64,000 nt of DNA, taken from assembly GCA_033065855.1 (NCBI GenBank), contig JAVXUO010001910.1, positions 1-64,000 on the forward strand, in the 5' to 3' direction. Below, piece after piece: positions 1 through 9,331 of the stretch. Position numbers and translations under genes: made by a program. This DNA comes from Escallonia rubra. Lineage: Eukaryota; Streptophyta; Magnoliopsida; Escalloniales; Escalloniaceae. Under the pieces are notes generated by a model, which had not been told where the DNA came from, ran no database searches, and worked only from the letters and a program-made list of their open reading frames with translations. Each line of letters starts with the position of its first letter. Position 1 is the stretch's first letter.

Positions 1-1430
1 CTTGAAAACACCTTTTGGAAAGTTTTTATGGATACTTTTACTTTACAAATCGAATGTGTATGTTACAAGAAAAATAATTATGTTATAATATTAAAATGCT
101 ATTTCAAAAGCAATACTTTTGACATTTAGTTACAAATTCTGAGCGACAATCGTACTAATATATAATCGTAGATTCATACCTTTTAACTTAATAGTCAACC
201 ATCAATGTTCTAATCACCAAGTTAAAGCAATCTTATCTCCAAAGATATTGTGAAGGAAGAAAATCACCATTCATATGGTCATTTTTATAATTTTGTTTGT
301 TTTTGTTAACAGAATCTTGTAAAGAGTTACAAATTTCCCTCTTAAGGGATGATGTATATGAAGTTCAACCTTCCTATAAGCATAAATGCTAATTGATCAT
401 ATGATATCTTTCTTTATGCAAAGCACTTGGCATATTTTTTGTTCGGTGCATAATGAAAAGGAAATATGTACTCAAAGTACGTTCTATGTATATGTTCATA
501 TTGTCAAAGATTAATTGAGTCATCACAGTGTCTTTTTCTTCGGGCTGTCCAATCTAGATTCCGAGTATAACTCATGCACCACTACTATGTTGATACTACC
601 TCGAAACACCTTAGTGCTACCACTAGAACTACCATTGCGAACACCTTATCACTTGCTCAAGGCATATTAGAGCATAACTTGTAAACCACCATTATACTAA
701 TACTACATCTAATCACCTTAGTATTAACACTTACTAACTGTTACCACTACCATCACTATAATCCTACTGCTAAGATTACCACCACCACAACCTTCTCGAG
801 AACTACACGTACCATTGCAACTATGGCTTGTCAGAACTATTACAAATCTCAATCTCATTAAAAGTGCTACAACTACCACCACAAGAATTACCACTATCAC
901 ATTCGTAATCATTGTCAGCTTTTCAGTTCCCACCACTGCCATACTATGACATCTACCGGCGAAATCTCCCTAGTACCATTACCATAACTATAATAATTGG
1001 CCATTGTTATCAATTAATGGGGAAAATTCTTTTAACTCATTTACCCTTACATTTATTTTCTTCCAACTAAATCTTAGCTTGCCACAAGTTACTTTCTTCC
1101 AAATACATATATGTTCTTACTTAAAACTGAGTGTAACATGTGTAACGGTATAACTTATAAAAAAATAGATTCCTTTCGAACTTACCTTTAGCGATCTCTA
1201 TGAACATATAATTCTCGTGAAATTTCTAATGTAATTGCTGATCAAGAGTTCTAAAAATCTTAGTTTCAAAAATATAAGAGCTCAACAAAATTTACATGTT
1301 GCAAATCTTACGTTTAGTAATTAATAACATCTATAAATTCTTTAATAATAAAATCATAATAAAGAGTTAGTAAGTTGGGAAGATTTCATACTTTATATTT
1401 TTTAGATTTGATATTATTATTTTAACGTAC
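1..1430. other. AT-rich intergenic DNA
   Basis: No open frame here has a recognisable domain. Positions about 570-960 form a low-complexity patch rich in ACC/ACT/CAC trinucleotides, which makes a short open frame on the minus strand without protein character. I see no TIRs, LTRs or RNA gene. Confidence 0.6.
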
Positions 1431-2435
1431 TTTTGAGGTGTAAATAATCAAAACCAAGGCCTAATATATAAGTATAATGATTAGGTAGAGTTTTATAAGG
1501 TATATAATTGGTTTCTTAGTTTTATAAAGTTTCCAAATATAGGGCAAATTACACCTACGAATTTTCTAATAATAAATCATCGGAAAGAGTTAAATAAGGT
1601 AGAAAAAAAAAGAACGCCAAAACAAATATGATTCTTGAATCTTGTATATGCAATTCAAAAAATTTGGACTCCAATTGAAGAGACCAATTAAGTTGAGGAA
1701 CCACCACATGCAAAACTGAAGCTTACGTGTCAGAAGGAGAAGATTCCTGAAAAAATCCAACGTGGCGCGAAGATAGAGTTCTAAAAATTCTGTTATTTTA
1801 AAGTGCTTTTGAAGTGTTAATAATCAAAATTAGGGCCTAATATATAAGTATAGTGATTAGGTAGAGTTTTATAAGGTGTATGATTGACTTCTTAATTTTA
1901 TAAAGTTTACAAATATAGGGTAAATTATACCTACGAATTTTCTAAGAATAAATGATAGGAAAGAGTTAAATAATAACGTAGAAAGAGACAAGAACACCAA
2001 AACAAAGGTAGAAAAAGAAAAGAACAGCAAAACAAATAGGATTATTGAATATTATAAGGTGTTAGTAATCAAAATTAGGGCCTAATATATAAGTATAGTG
2101 ATTAGGTAGAATTTTATAAGGTGTATAATTGGCTTCTTAATTTTATAAAGTTTACAAATATAGGATAAATTATACCTACGAATTTTCTAATAATAAATCA
2201 TAGGAAAGAGTCAAATAGGGTAGAAAAGAAAAACGACACCAAAATAAATAGGATTCTTGAATTGTATATGTATATCTAATTTAAAAAAGTTGCACTCTAA
2301 ATGAAGAGACCAATTAAGTTGGGGAATTAGCACATGCAAAGTTAAAGCTTACGTCGCAGAAGGAAAAAGTTCCTAAAAAATCGTACTTGTCGTAATGATA
2401 GAGTTCTGAAAATCCTAAATATTGCAATTTTAAGC
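1431..2435 (+). repeat. Three tandem copies of a ~375 bp AT-rich repeat
   Basis: Unit 1 (about 1431-1803), unit 2 (about 1804-2053) and unit 3 (about 2054-2435) share the same order of motifs: GGCCTAATATATAAGTATA, a run ending GATTAGGTAGAGTTTTATAAGG, then ACCTACGAATTTTCTAA and AACAAATA. Units 1 and 3 continue with AGAGACCAATTAAGTTG and GATAGAGTTCT, a tail of about 120 bp missing from unit 2. The copies differ by many substitutions, so the array is not recent. It ends directly at the microsatellite where the MULE is inserted. Confidence 0.8.
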
Positions 2436-2440
2436 GAAGG

Positions 2441-2463
2441 ATATATATATATATATATATATA
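2441..2463. repeat. (AT)n microsatellite, MULE insertion site (left)
   Basis: An uninterrupted AT run lies directly against the left MULE end; a matching AT run (15752-15777) lies against the right end. The nine bases next to each end are identical (ATATATATA), as expected of a 9 bp MULE target duplication, but the low complexity means the duplication cannot be proved from this sequence alone. Confidence 0.65.
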
Positions 2464-2513
2464 GGGGGCCGATCCCCATCGACCGGTGGGAAAAATTTTA
2501 TTTTCCCACCGAA

Positions 2514-2780
2514 TCGCAACAAAGAGTAGCGATTGCACAAAAAGTGAATAAATCATTTTTGTGCAATCCCCACTCTTTGTTGCGATTGGAATGATTGAAA
2601 AAAAAACAATCATTCCAATCGCAACAAAGAGTGGAGATTGGCATTTTTGTGCCAATCCCCACTCTTTGTTGCGATTGGAATGATTGTTTTTTTTTTCAAT
2701 CATTCCAATCGCAACAAAGAGTGGGGATTGGCATTATTGCACAAAAATGCCAATCGCAACTCTTTGTTGCGATTGCTTTT
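2514..2780. repeat. Left subterminal motif array (ATCGCAACAAAGAGT)
   Basis: Six copies of a 13-15 bp motif with core ATCGCAACAAAGA occur in alternating orientation (plus near 2514, 2619 and 2708; minus near 2571, 2662 and 2760), so neighbouring copies form long hairpins. Variants of the spacer read ATTGGCATTTTTGTGCCAAT. Arrays of this kind near transposon ends are commonly transposase binding sites; that role is inferred. Confidence 0.75.
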
Positions 2781-2789
2781 GTCCTTTTT

Positions 2790-3105
2790 TTATCCTTTTT
2801 CTCCCCCCCCTCCCCCCCCCCCCCCCCCCACCCCTCCTCCGGTCAACCTTCCTCCCCCTGGCCCCATGTCCTTTTTCCCCCGAAAGAGAAAGACAAGGCC
2901 CAACCCATTGTCCTTTCCCCCACCCGTGATCCCTCTTTTCCCCGTGATGACCCCCTTCCCCCCACGCGTCATTTCCCCCCCTCCCCCCACCCCCACGTGT
3001 CAGCTCCCCCTCCCCCCCCCCTACTGCTCACTCACGGTTTTCCTGTGAGTGACTGCCTTCTTTCTTCTTTTTTTCGCTATAAAATCCCCTCCCCGAACCA
3101 CAATT
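2790..3105 (+). promoter_or_regulatory. Left-arm promoter: C-rich tract, G-box, TATA
   Basis: A strongly C-rich stretch (2803-3030) is followed by TATAAAA at 3078-3084. A G-box core CACGTG lies at 2996-3001. Transcription would start near 3110 and enter the first exon that ends at the splice donor 3222. The mirrored right arm has the same arrangement, supporting a real promoter. It would drive the transposase gene. Confidence 0.65.
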
Positions 3106-3221
3106 TAAACAATCTCCTCATTCTCCATATCTCACCTACATAATCTCCACAACAATACAAACAAAAAAAATTTACGCTAGAAGATCGGTGAATTTTTCGT
3201 CCAATTTTCAAGTCAAAACAA

Positions 3222-6200
3222 GTAAGTATTTTGAATTTTCTTATAATTCAATGTTAATTTCAAATTGTTCTTACCAATTGATTATTTAAATTGTGTTACG
3301 CTTAAATTGTTCTTACCATAGTCTAAAATTCGTGTTTAGGGCGTCAAAATTACGTTTTTACAAATCGGGGTATTACATTCGAAAGATTCGAAAATAGCGA
3401 TTTTTTAGGGCGTCAAAATTATGATTTTTTACGAATTTATAAAAAATATCTAGAGCTAGATTTTGCCAAAGTGCAAAAAAGAGACCCTAGTTATTTTTAA
3501 AAGATCTGTATCAGGTAAAAATGTCAGATTTTTTCAAAGACTAGAAACGGGTTAACTGATACGCGCAACCTTGTAACTTCGCAGTGTAATTTAAAATATC
3601 AAGCTAGCGCGATTTCGCGCGAAACTTTTTTGAGAACCCTAGGATGTTGGGAAGTTCCATTCCCCAGGAATTCGGGCCATTCCGAAACCGGTAGCAATTT
3701 TTTGCCGAACGGGCTTTTAAGCGCTCGATCCGGACACCGGTTCGGGATTTTTGGACGAAAAATCCGTAAACTATTTTTTAGATCAAGAATGAACTCAGGA
3801 ACCTTAAAATAGCATCTTAAAGCACTTTTGAGATTTTTCCTGATGCCAGGGGCATTTTGGTAATTCGCCGCCCGAGAGGGGTATTTTGGTAATTTTACGG
3901 TGTCAACTTTTTCAAACGACTTTTCAGTCCGTAAATGTAAGCAAAGCACCTGAAAGGCTGATTTGAAGCCGATTCGCGGGGCGTTGGGGTCGCTAAAGGT
4001 GAAAACTTAATTAGACAGTTTTTCACGAATTTATAAAAAATAGCTAGAGCTAGATTTTGCCAAAGTACAAAAAATAGACCCTGGTTATTTCTAAAAGATA
4101 CGTATCAGGTAAAAATTTCAGATTTTTCCAAAGACTGGAAAGGGGTTAACTGATACGCGCAACCTTGTAACTTCGCAGTGTAATTTAAAATATCAAGCTA
4201 GCGCGATTTCACGCGAAACTTTTTTGAGAACCCTAGGATGCTGGGAAGTTCCATTCCCCAGGCATTCGGGCCATTCCGAAGCCGTTAGCAATTTTTTTGC
4301 CGAACGGGCTTTTACGCGCTCGATCCGGACACCGGTTCGGGATTTTTGGGCGAAACTTCCGTAAAATACTTTTTACATCACAAATCAGTTCAGGAACCTT
4401 AAAATAGCATCTTAAAGCACTTTTGAGATTTTTCCTGATGCCAGGGGGCATCTTGGTAGTTCGCCGCCCCGAGAGGGGTATTTTGGTAATTTTACGGTGT
4501 CAAGTTTTTGAAACGACTTCTCAGTTTGTAAATGTAAGCAAAGCACCTGAAAGGCTGATTTGAAGCCGATTCGCGGGGCGTTGGGGTCGCTAAAGGTGAA
4601 AACTTAATTAGACAGTTTTTCACGAATTTATAAAAAATAGCTAGAGCTAGATTTTGCCAAAGTGCAAAAAAGAGACCCTGGTTATTTCTAAAAGATACGT
4701 ATCAGGTAAAAATTTCAGATTTTTCCAAAGACTGGAAAGGGGTTAACTGATACGCGCAACCTTGTAACTTCGCAGTGTAATTTAAAATATCAAGCTAGCG
4801 CGATTTCACGCGAAACTTTTTTGAGAACCCTAGGATGCTGGGAAGTTCCACTCCCCAGGAATTCGGGCCATTCCGAAGCCGTTAGCAATTTTTTTGCCGA
4901 ACGGGCTTTTACGCGCTCGATCCGGACACCGGTTCGGGATTTTTGGACGAAAAATCCGTAAAATACTTTTTAGATCAAGAATGAACTCAGGAAGCTTAAA
5001 ATAGCATTTTAAAGCACTTTTGAGATTTTTCCTGATGCCAGGGGGCATCTTGGTAGTTCGCCGCCCCGAGAGGGGTATTTTGGTAATTTTACGGTGTCAA
5101 GTTTTTGAAACGACTCCTCAGTCTGTAAATGTAAGCAAAGCACCTGAAAGGCTGATTTGAAGCCGATTCGCGGGGCGTTGGGGTCGCTAAAGGTGAAAAC
5201 TTAATTAGACAGTTTTTCACGAATTTATAAAAAATAGCTAGAGCTAGATTTTGCCAAAGTGCAAAAAAGAGACCCTGGTTATTTCTAAAAGATACGTATC
5301 AGGTAAAAAATTTAGATTTTTCCAAAGACTGGAAAGGGGTTAACTGATACGCGCAACCTTGTAACTTCGCAGTGTAATTTAAAATATCAAGCTAGCGCGA
5401 TTTCGCGCGAAACTTTTTTGAGAACCCTAGGATGCTGGGAAGTTCCATTCCCCAGGCATTCGGGCCATTCCGAAGCCGTTAGCAATTTTTTTGCCGAACG
5501 GGCTTTTACGCGCTCGATCCGGACACCGGTTCGGGATTTTTGGGCGAAACTTCCGTAAAATACTTTTTACATCACGAATCAGTTCAGGAACCTTAAAATA
5601 GCATCTTAAAGCACTTTTGAGATTTTTCCTGATGCCAGGGGGCATCTTGGTAGTTCGCCGCCCCGAGAGGGGTATTTTGGTAATTTTACGGTGTCAAGTT
5701 TTTGAAACGACTTCTCAGTCCGTAAATGTAAGCAAAGCACCTGAAAGGCTGATTTGAAGCCGATTCGCGGGGCGTTGGGGTCCTAATGAACCCCGGGCCA
5801 TTTCGGTAATTTGCCGCTCATCGGGGGCTATTTTCCTAATTTTACATTACACGAATTTCCCGAATGACTTTTAGTTCAGGAAAGGGTGTGAGACACCCGA
5901 AAAGTTATTTTAAAGTTGTGAATTCAGGAAGCTTAAAAGTCGTTCGAAAAAACTATTCAGCTTTTCTGATGCCAGGGGGCATTTTGGTAATTCGCATTCC
6001 CGAGAGGGGTATTTTCGTTATTTTGCCCCTTTCAGTTTTTCAAATGACTGCTTCGTCCAGAAATGTAAGCAAAGCACCTGAAAGGTTGTTTCGAAGCTGA
6101 TTTGGGTCGTTAGGGTGATAATGAACCCCCGGGGGCATTTCGGTAATTTGCCGCTCATCGGGGGTTATTTTGGTAATTTTACATTATACAAATTTTCCAA

Positions 6201-6281
6201 CAATTACACTGCAACTAATTTTTATTCTTCTTTTATTTAATTCTATGACTTGTTGAGAATGATATAATTTTTATTTTTTAG
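3222..6281 (+). other. ~3 kb 5'-UTR intron of the transposase gene
   Basis: A consensus donor GTAAGT begins at 3222, and a T-rich tract ending TTTTTTAG at 6281 stands 14 bases before the transposase ATG at 6296. The donor is repeated in mirror image in the right arm (14697-14702). The whole 597 bp tandem array lies inside this predicted intron. The splice is inferred from signals only. Confidence 0.6.
3405..5782. repeat. 597 bp tandem repeats, left array (four units)
   Basis: The landmark CAAGCTAGCGCG recurs at 3600, 4194, 4791 and 5388, giving periods of 594, 597 and 597 bp. Units are nearly identical. Each unit holds a 72-codon open frame on the minus strand (for example 4233-4451, 4830-5048 and 5427-5645), which I treat as fortuitous because it lies in an intron and matches no family I know. 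A partial, diverged unit follows at about 5940-6190. Confidence 0.92.
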
Positions 6282-6295
6282 ATTTCTGTATAAAT

Positions 6296-8596
6296 ATGGA
6301 TGCAACTGGAGGAAGCAATTTTTGTGAAGGTTCTGATCCACCTTACTTGGATCAAGTTTTTCAAACACTGGACGAAGTCGAAGCATACTACAGAGCATAT
6401 TCGAAAACGATGGGTTTCGGTATTAGAACTAAGACGACTAGAAAACGGGTGAATACCGATCAAATTTGTGCAAGGTTATTTGAGTGTCATAGAGGAGCAC
6501 CGCATGTACCCCCGGTCGTTCAGATCAGTGACGAAGGGACAACAAGACAAAGAAAACGCGACACATTTCCGGGTACCGGCTGCAAGGCCCATGTGTATGC
6601 AGTACACCGGAAAAAAGAAAACCATTGGGTTGTGACGGGAGTGGAGTTGAGTCATAATCATCAGTTGATGACCCCCAGTAAGATTGGTCAAATTCATCAA
6701 CACCGAGAAATTAGCGCGGCACACAGACAACTGATTTTTACAATGGCCGGGGCTAAAATTCCACCTTCTAAGATGATGGGGGTTTTCTCAAGCCAGGCTG
6801 GGGGGATTGACAAGTTGAGTTTCAACGACGTAGACCTTCGAAATGAACTTCGTGCTCAGAAGAGAGAGTCTTTCGGTAGGAGTGATGCTCAAGCTACACT
6901 TGATCTCTTCAGGTGCCTTCAGAGTGAGAATTCTGGATTTTTCTACAGTATCCAACTCGATGATGAGAACCGCATTAGTACTATATTTTGGGCGGACCCC
7001 CGTTCTAGAGCTGCTTACCAAAATTTTGGGGATGTTGTGACGTTTGACACCACATACCGCACCAATAAGTACTCTATGCCTTTTGCTCCGTTCACGGGGG
7101 TGAACCACCACTATCAGTCAATCTCGTTTGGCTTTGCCCTGCTTAGGGATGAGACGGAGGAGTCATTTACGTGGTTATTTGAAACGTGGCTTCAAGCAAT
7201 GTATCATATTCCTCCAAAGACCATCATCACCGACCAAGATCTGGCAATGAAAAATGCAATCGCTAAGGTCCTTCCAGATACTCACCATGGCCTGTGCACG
7301 TGGCACATAAGCAACAAATATCCCGAACGGCTTCACAATGTATATGCAAACCATCCGGAATTCAAGACTGACTTTAATACATGTGTGAAGAAATCGTTGA
7401 CGGTAGACGTGTTCGAGGAGAGGTGGGCCACGTTAATGGATGACTACGGTTTGCACAATCATGGATGGTTACAATCGTTGTATGAGATCAAGACACAGTG
7501 GGTCGGTGCCTACACCAAGAAGTTTTTTGCAGCCGGAATGACTACGACCTCGAGAAGCGAAGCTATGAATTCATTTTTTGATGGGTACGTAAGCCAGTCT
7601 TCAAGTATAGTGGAGTTCGTACTAGAGATGCAGAAAGCCGTTGATAGGCAATTGTACCGTGAGAGAGAAGCCGACGCGGCTACAGCTTACAGAGAAAGGG
7701 CCATACTACTCTTTTCACCTTTGGAGGCTCATGCGGCTCAAGTCTATACCAAGGAAATGTTTAGACAGTTTCAAGATGAACTACTAAAGTCGAATCAATA
7801 TGGCATGACAAAGTTGCACGAGTATTCCACCAGAGATCTCAAGGTTTATGCCTTGACAAACGTGACGAATTTCGCCAATCCGTGCTCTTCGTCGGCTCCG
7901 AGGAACAGAAGACATTTTACCGTGGCTAAATGTATGGACACCGGGTTGGTAAATTGCAACTGTCAATTGTTTGAGCATAAAGGTATACTTTGTCGACACG
8001 CGTTGAGGGTTTTGAGCTCCAAGAATGCTCGTGAAATCCCTCCACAGTATATCTTGGAACGGTGGACGAAGGAAGCCAATAGAGTCCACGGTCACATTCC
8101 TTACGTGCCCAATGTTTCAGTTGATTTCGAGCAATCTGAGCCGCTGCGATATAATCACCTTTGTAACATCATGCACGGTTTATCATTGGATGCAGCGTCA
8201 ACATTTGATGGGTACAAGTATCAAGTTGAAGCAGCCGCATGGGATAAGGCTAAGCATGCACAGTTTAGGATGGCTGATCCACAAAGACGGGACACTCCGA
8301 CTACTCGGACGACTCCAGCCGGTAGATTCAATCGAGCCAAACAGCCAGTCATTGACGGCACTAGCATGCAAGGTGAGGAGGACGACATTTTTGATCCAAT
8401 TATTTCTCAAACAAAAGGGCGAAAACGAGAAATACGCATGAAGAATCCGATTGAAAAAGAAACGGGTCAAAAAAAATTGCGAAAGTGTGCGTTGTGTAAT
8501 AAGATGACTGATCATGACAAGAGAAACCATTATAAAGTGTTAGGTCTCGCACCTGGCAGTATGGTCGAGGAGGACGATGATGATGAAGAGTGTTAG
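6296..8596 (+). CDS. MULE transposase (FAR1/MURA type), 766 aa
   Basis: This enzyme cuts and joins the element ends. The N-terminus (about residues 20-125) is a FAR1-type zinc-binding DNA-binding region ending in a His-x-His (SHNHQL). The MULE catalytic domain follows: D251 (TFDTTYR), D313 (ITDQDLAMK), the LCTWHI motif just after it, and E422 (SRSEAMNSFF), giving the DDE triad. A SWIM zinc finger is complete, with C554-x-C556-x9-C566-x-H568. Near the C-terminus a CxxC...H motif (CALCNK) is followed by an acidic tail. The frame is uninterrupted, and length and domain order are typical of the family. ATG 6296 is chosen because it follows the predicted splice acceptor at 6281. It converges with the PMD-protease gene. 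The intact reading frame suggests function or recent activity. Confidence 0.95.
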   Translation: MDATGGSNFCEGSDPPYLDQVFQTLDEVEAYYRAYSKTMGFGIRTKTTRKRVNTDQICARLFECHRGAPHVPPVVQISDEGTTRQRKRDTFPGTGCKAHVYAVHRKKENHWVVTGVELSHNHQLMTPSKIGQIHQHREISAAHRQLIFTMAGAKIPPSKMMGVFSSQAGGIDKLSFNDVDLRNELRAQKRESFGRSDAQATLDLFRCLQSENSGFFYSIQLDDENRISTIFWADPRSRAAYQNFGDVVTFDTTYRTNKYSMPFAPFTGVNHHYQSISFGFALLRDETEESFTWLFETWLQAMYHIPPKTIITDQDLAMKNAIAKVLPDTHHGLCTWHISNKYPERLHNVYANHPEFKTDFNTCVKKSLTVDVFEERWATLMDDYGLHNHGWLQSLYEIKTQWVGAYTKKFFAAGMTTTSRSEAMNSFFDGYVSQSSSIVEFVLEMQKAVDRQLYREREADAATAYRERAILLFSPLEAHAAQVYTKEMFRQFQDELLKSNQYGMTKLHEYSTRDLKVYALTNVTNFANPCSSSAPRNRRHFTVAKCMDTGLVNCNCQLFEHKGILCRHALRVLSSKNAREIPPQYILERWTKEANRVHGHIPYVPNVSVDFEQSEPLRYNHLCNIMHGLSLDAASTFDGYKYQVEAAAWDKAKHAQFRMADPQRRDTPTTRTTPAGRFNRAKQPVIDGTSMQGEEDDIFDPIISQTKGRKREIRMKNPIEKETGQKKLRKCALCNKMTDHDKRNHYKVLGLAPGSMVEEDDDDEEC

Positions 8597-8719
8597 GGTT
8601 AATGTTTCAGTTGTATAACGAATAACTTTTATAATGTTTAAATTTGTGATTTGGTTTGTTGAATCTTTAATTTGTGATTTGGTTTGTGGATTTGGTTTGT
8701 GGATTATTGATATTTTTTG

Positions 8720-9331
8720 GAAGGGCCTATTCGCGCACACTTTATCGCCCAATTCATTGCTTCCGAAAAATCTTGTAATTTTTTTTGTCACTTTTTTTTC
8801 GCTCATTGCACCTCAGGCACGCTAGTTAGCCCATTCGTAAGAATTTCGGCGAAAAACGAGACACATTATTTTTTGGGTTTTCCTATGAAGGGCCTATTCG
8901 GGCACACTTTAGGGCCCAATTCATAGCTTCCGAAAAATCTTGTAATTTTTTTTGTCACTTTTTTTTGGCTCATTGCACCTCAGGCACGCTAGTTAGCCCA
9001 TTCGTAAGAATTTCGGCGAAAAACGAGACACAATATTTTTTGGGTTTTCCTATGAAGGGCCTATTCGGGCACACTTTAGGGCCCAATTCATAGCTTCCGA
9101 AAAATCTTGTAATTTTTTTTGTCACTTTTTTTTCGCTCATTGCCTCTTAGGCACGCTAGTAGGCCATTTCTATGAATTTCGGCAAAAATCGAGACAAATA
9201 ATATATTTGGTTTTCCTATAAAAGGCATATTCGCGCACACTTTATCGCCAATTTCATAGCTTGCGAAAATACATGTACATTTTTTTAAGGGGTTCTTTGC
9301 TCAGTGCACCTTAGTCACGCTAGTTAGGATA
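8720..9331. repeat. 167 bp tandem repeat between the convergent genes
   Basis: AAGGGCCTAT recurs at 8721, 8888 and 9055, with a diverged form at 9222, an exact 167 bp period over about 3.6 units. Each unit contains T-rich runs and GCACGCTAGTTAG. The array starts about 120 bp after the transposase stop and overlaps the last bases of the protease gene, so it probably forms both 3' UTRs and may hold the polyadenylation signals for both. Confidence 0.85.

Larger units (their letters stand above)
2464..5931 (+). repeat. Left inverted arm of the MULE
   Basis: In order inward: terminal sequence with the hairpin GTGGGAAAA...TTTTCCCAC, alternating subterminal motifs, C-rich promoter with TATA, first exon and splice donor, four 597 bp tandem units, then a GC-richer block ending near GTTGTGAATT. 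Every part has an inverted counterpart in 12596-15751. Beyond 5931 a further diverged, partial copy of the tandem unit (to about 6190) has no partner on the right. Confidence 0.88.

Noticed and set aside
2595..3143. Proline/serine-rich open frames in the left MULE arm
   Set aside because: They come from the C-rich promoter tract; all three frames are open there because of base composition.
3340..3400. Gypsy LTR start (ATTACATTCG / TGTAATACCCCGATTTG on the other strand) in the MULE arms
   Set aside because: Only a short resemblance to LTR starts; it is present in mirror image in both arms and no LTR sequence follows.
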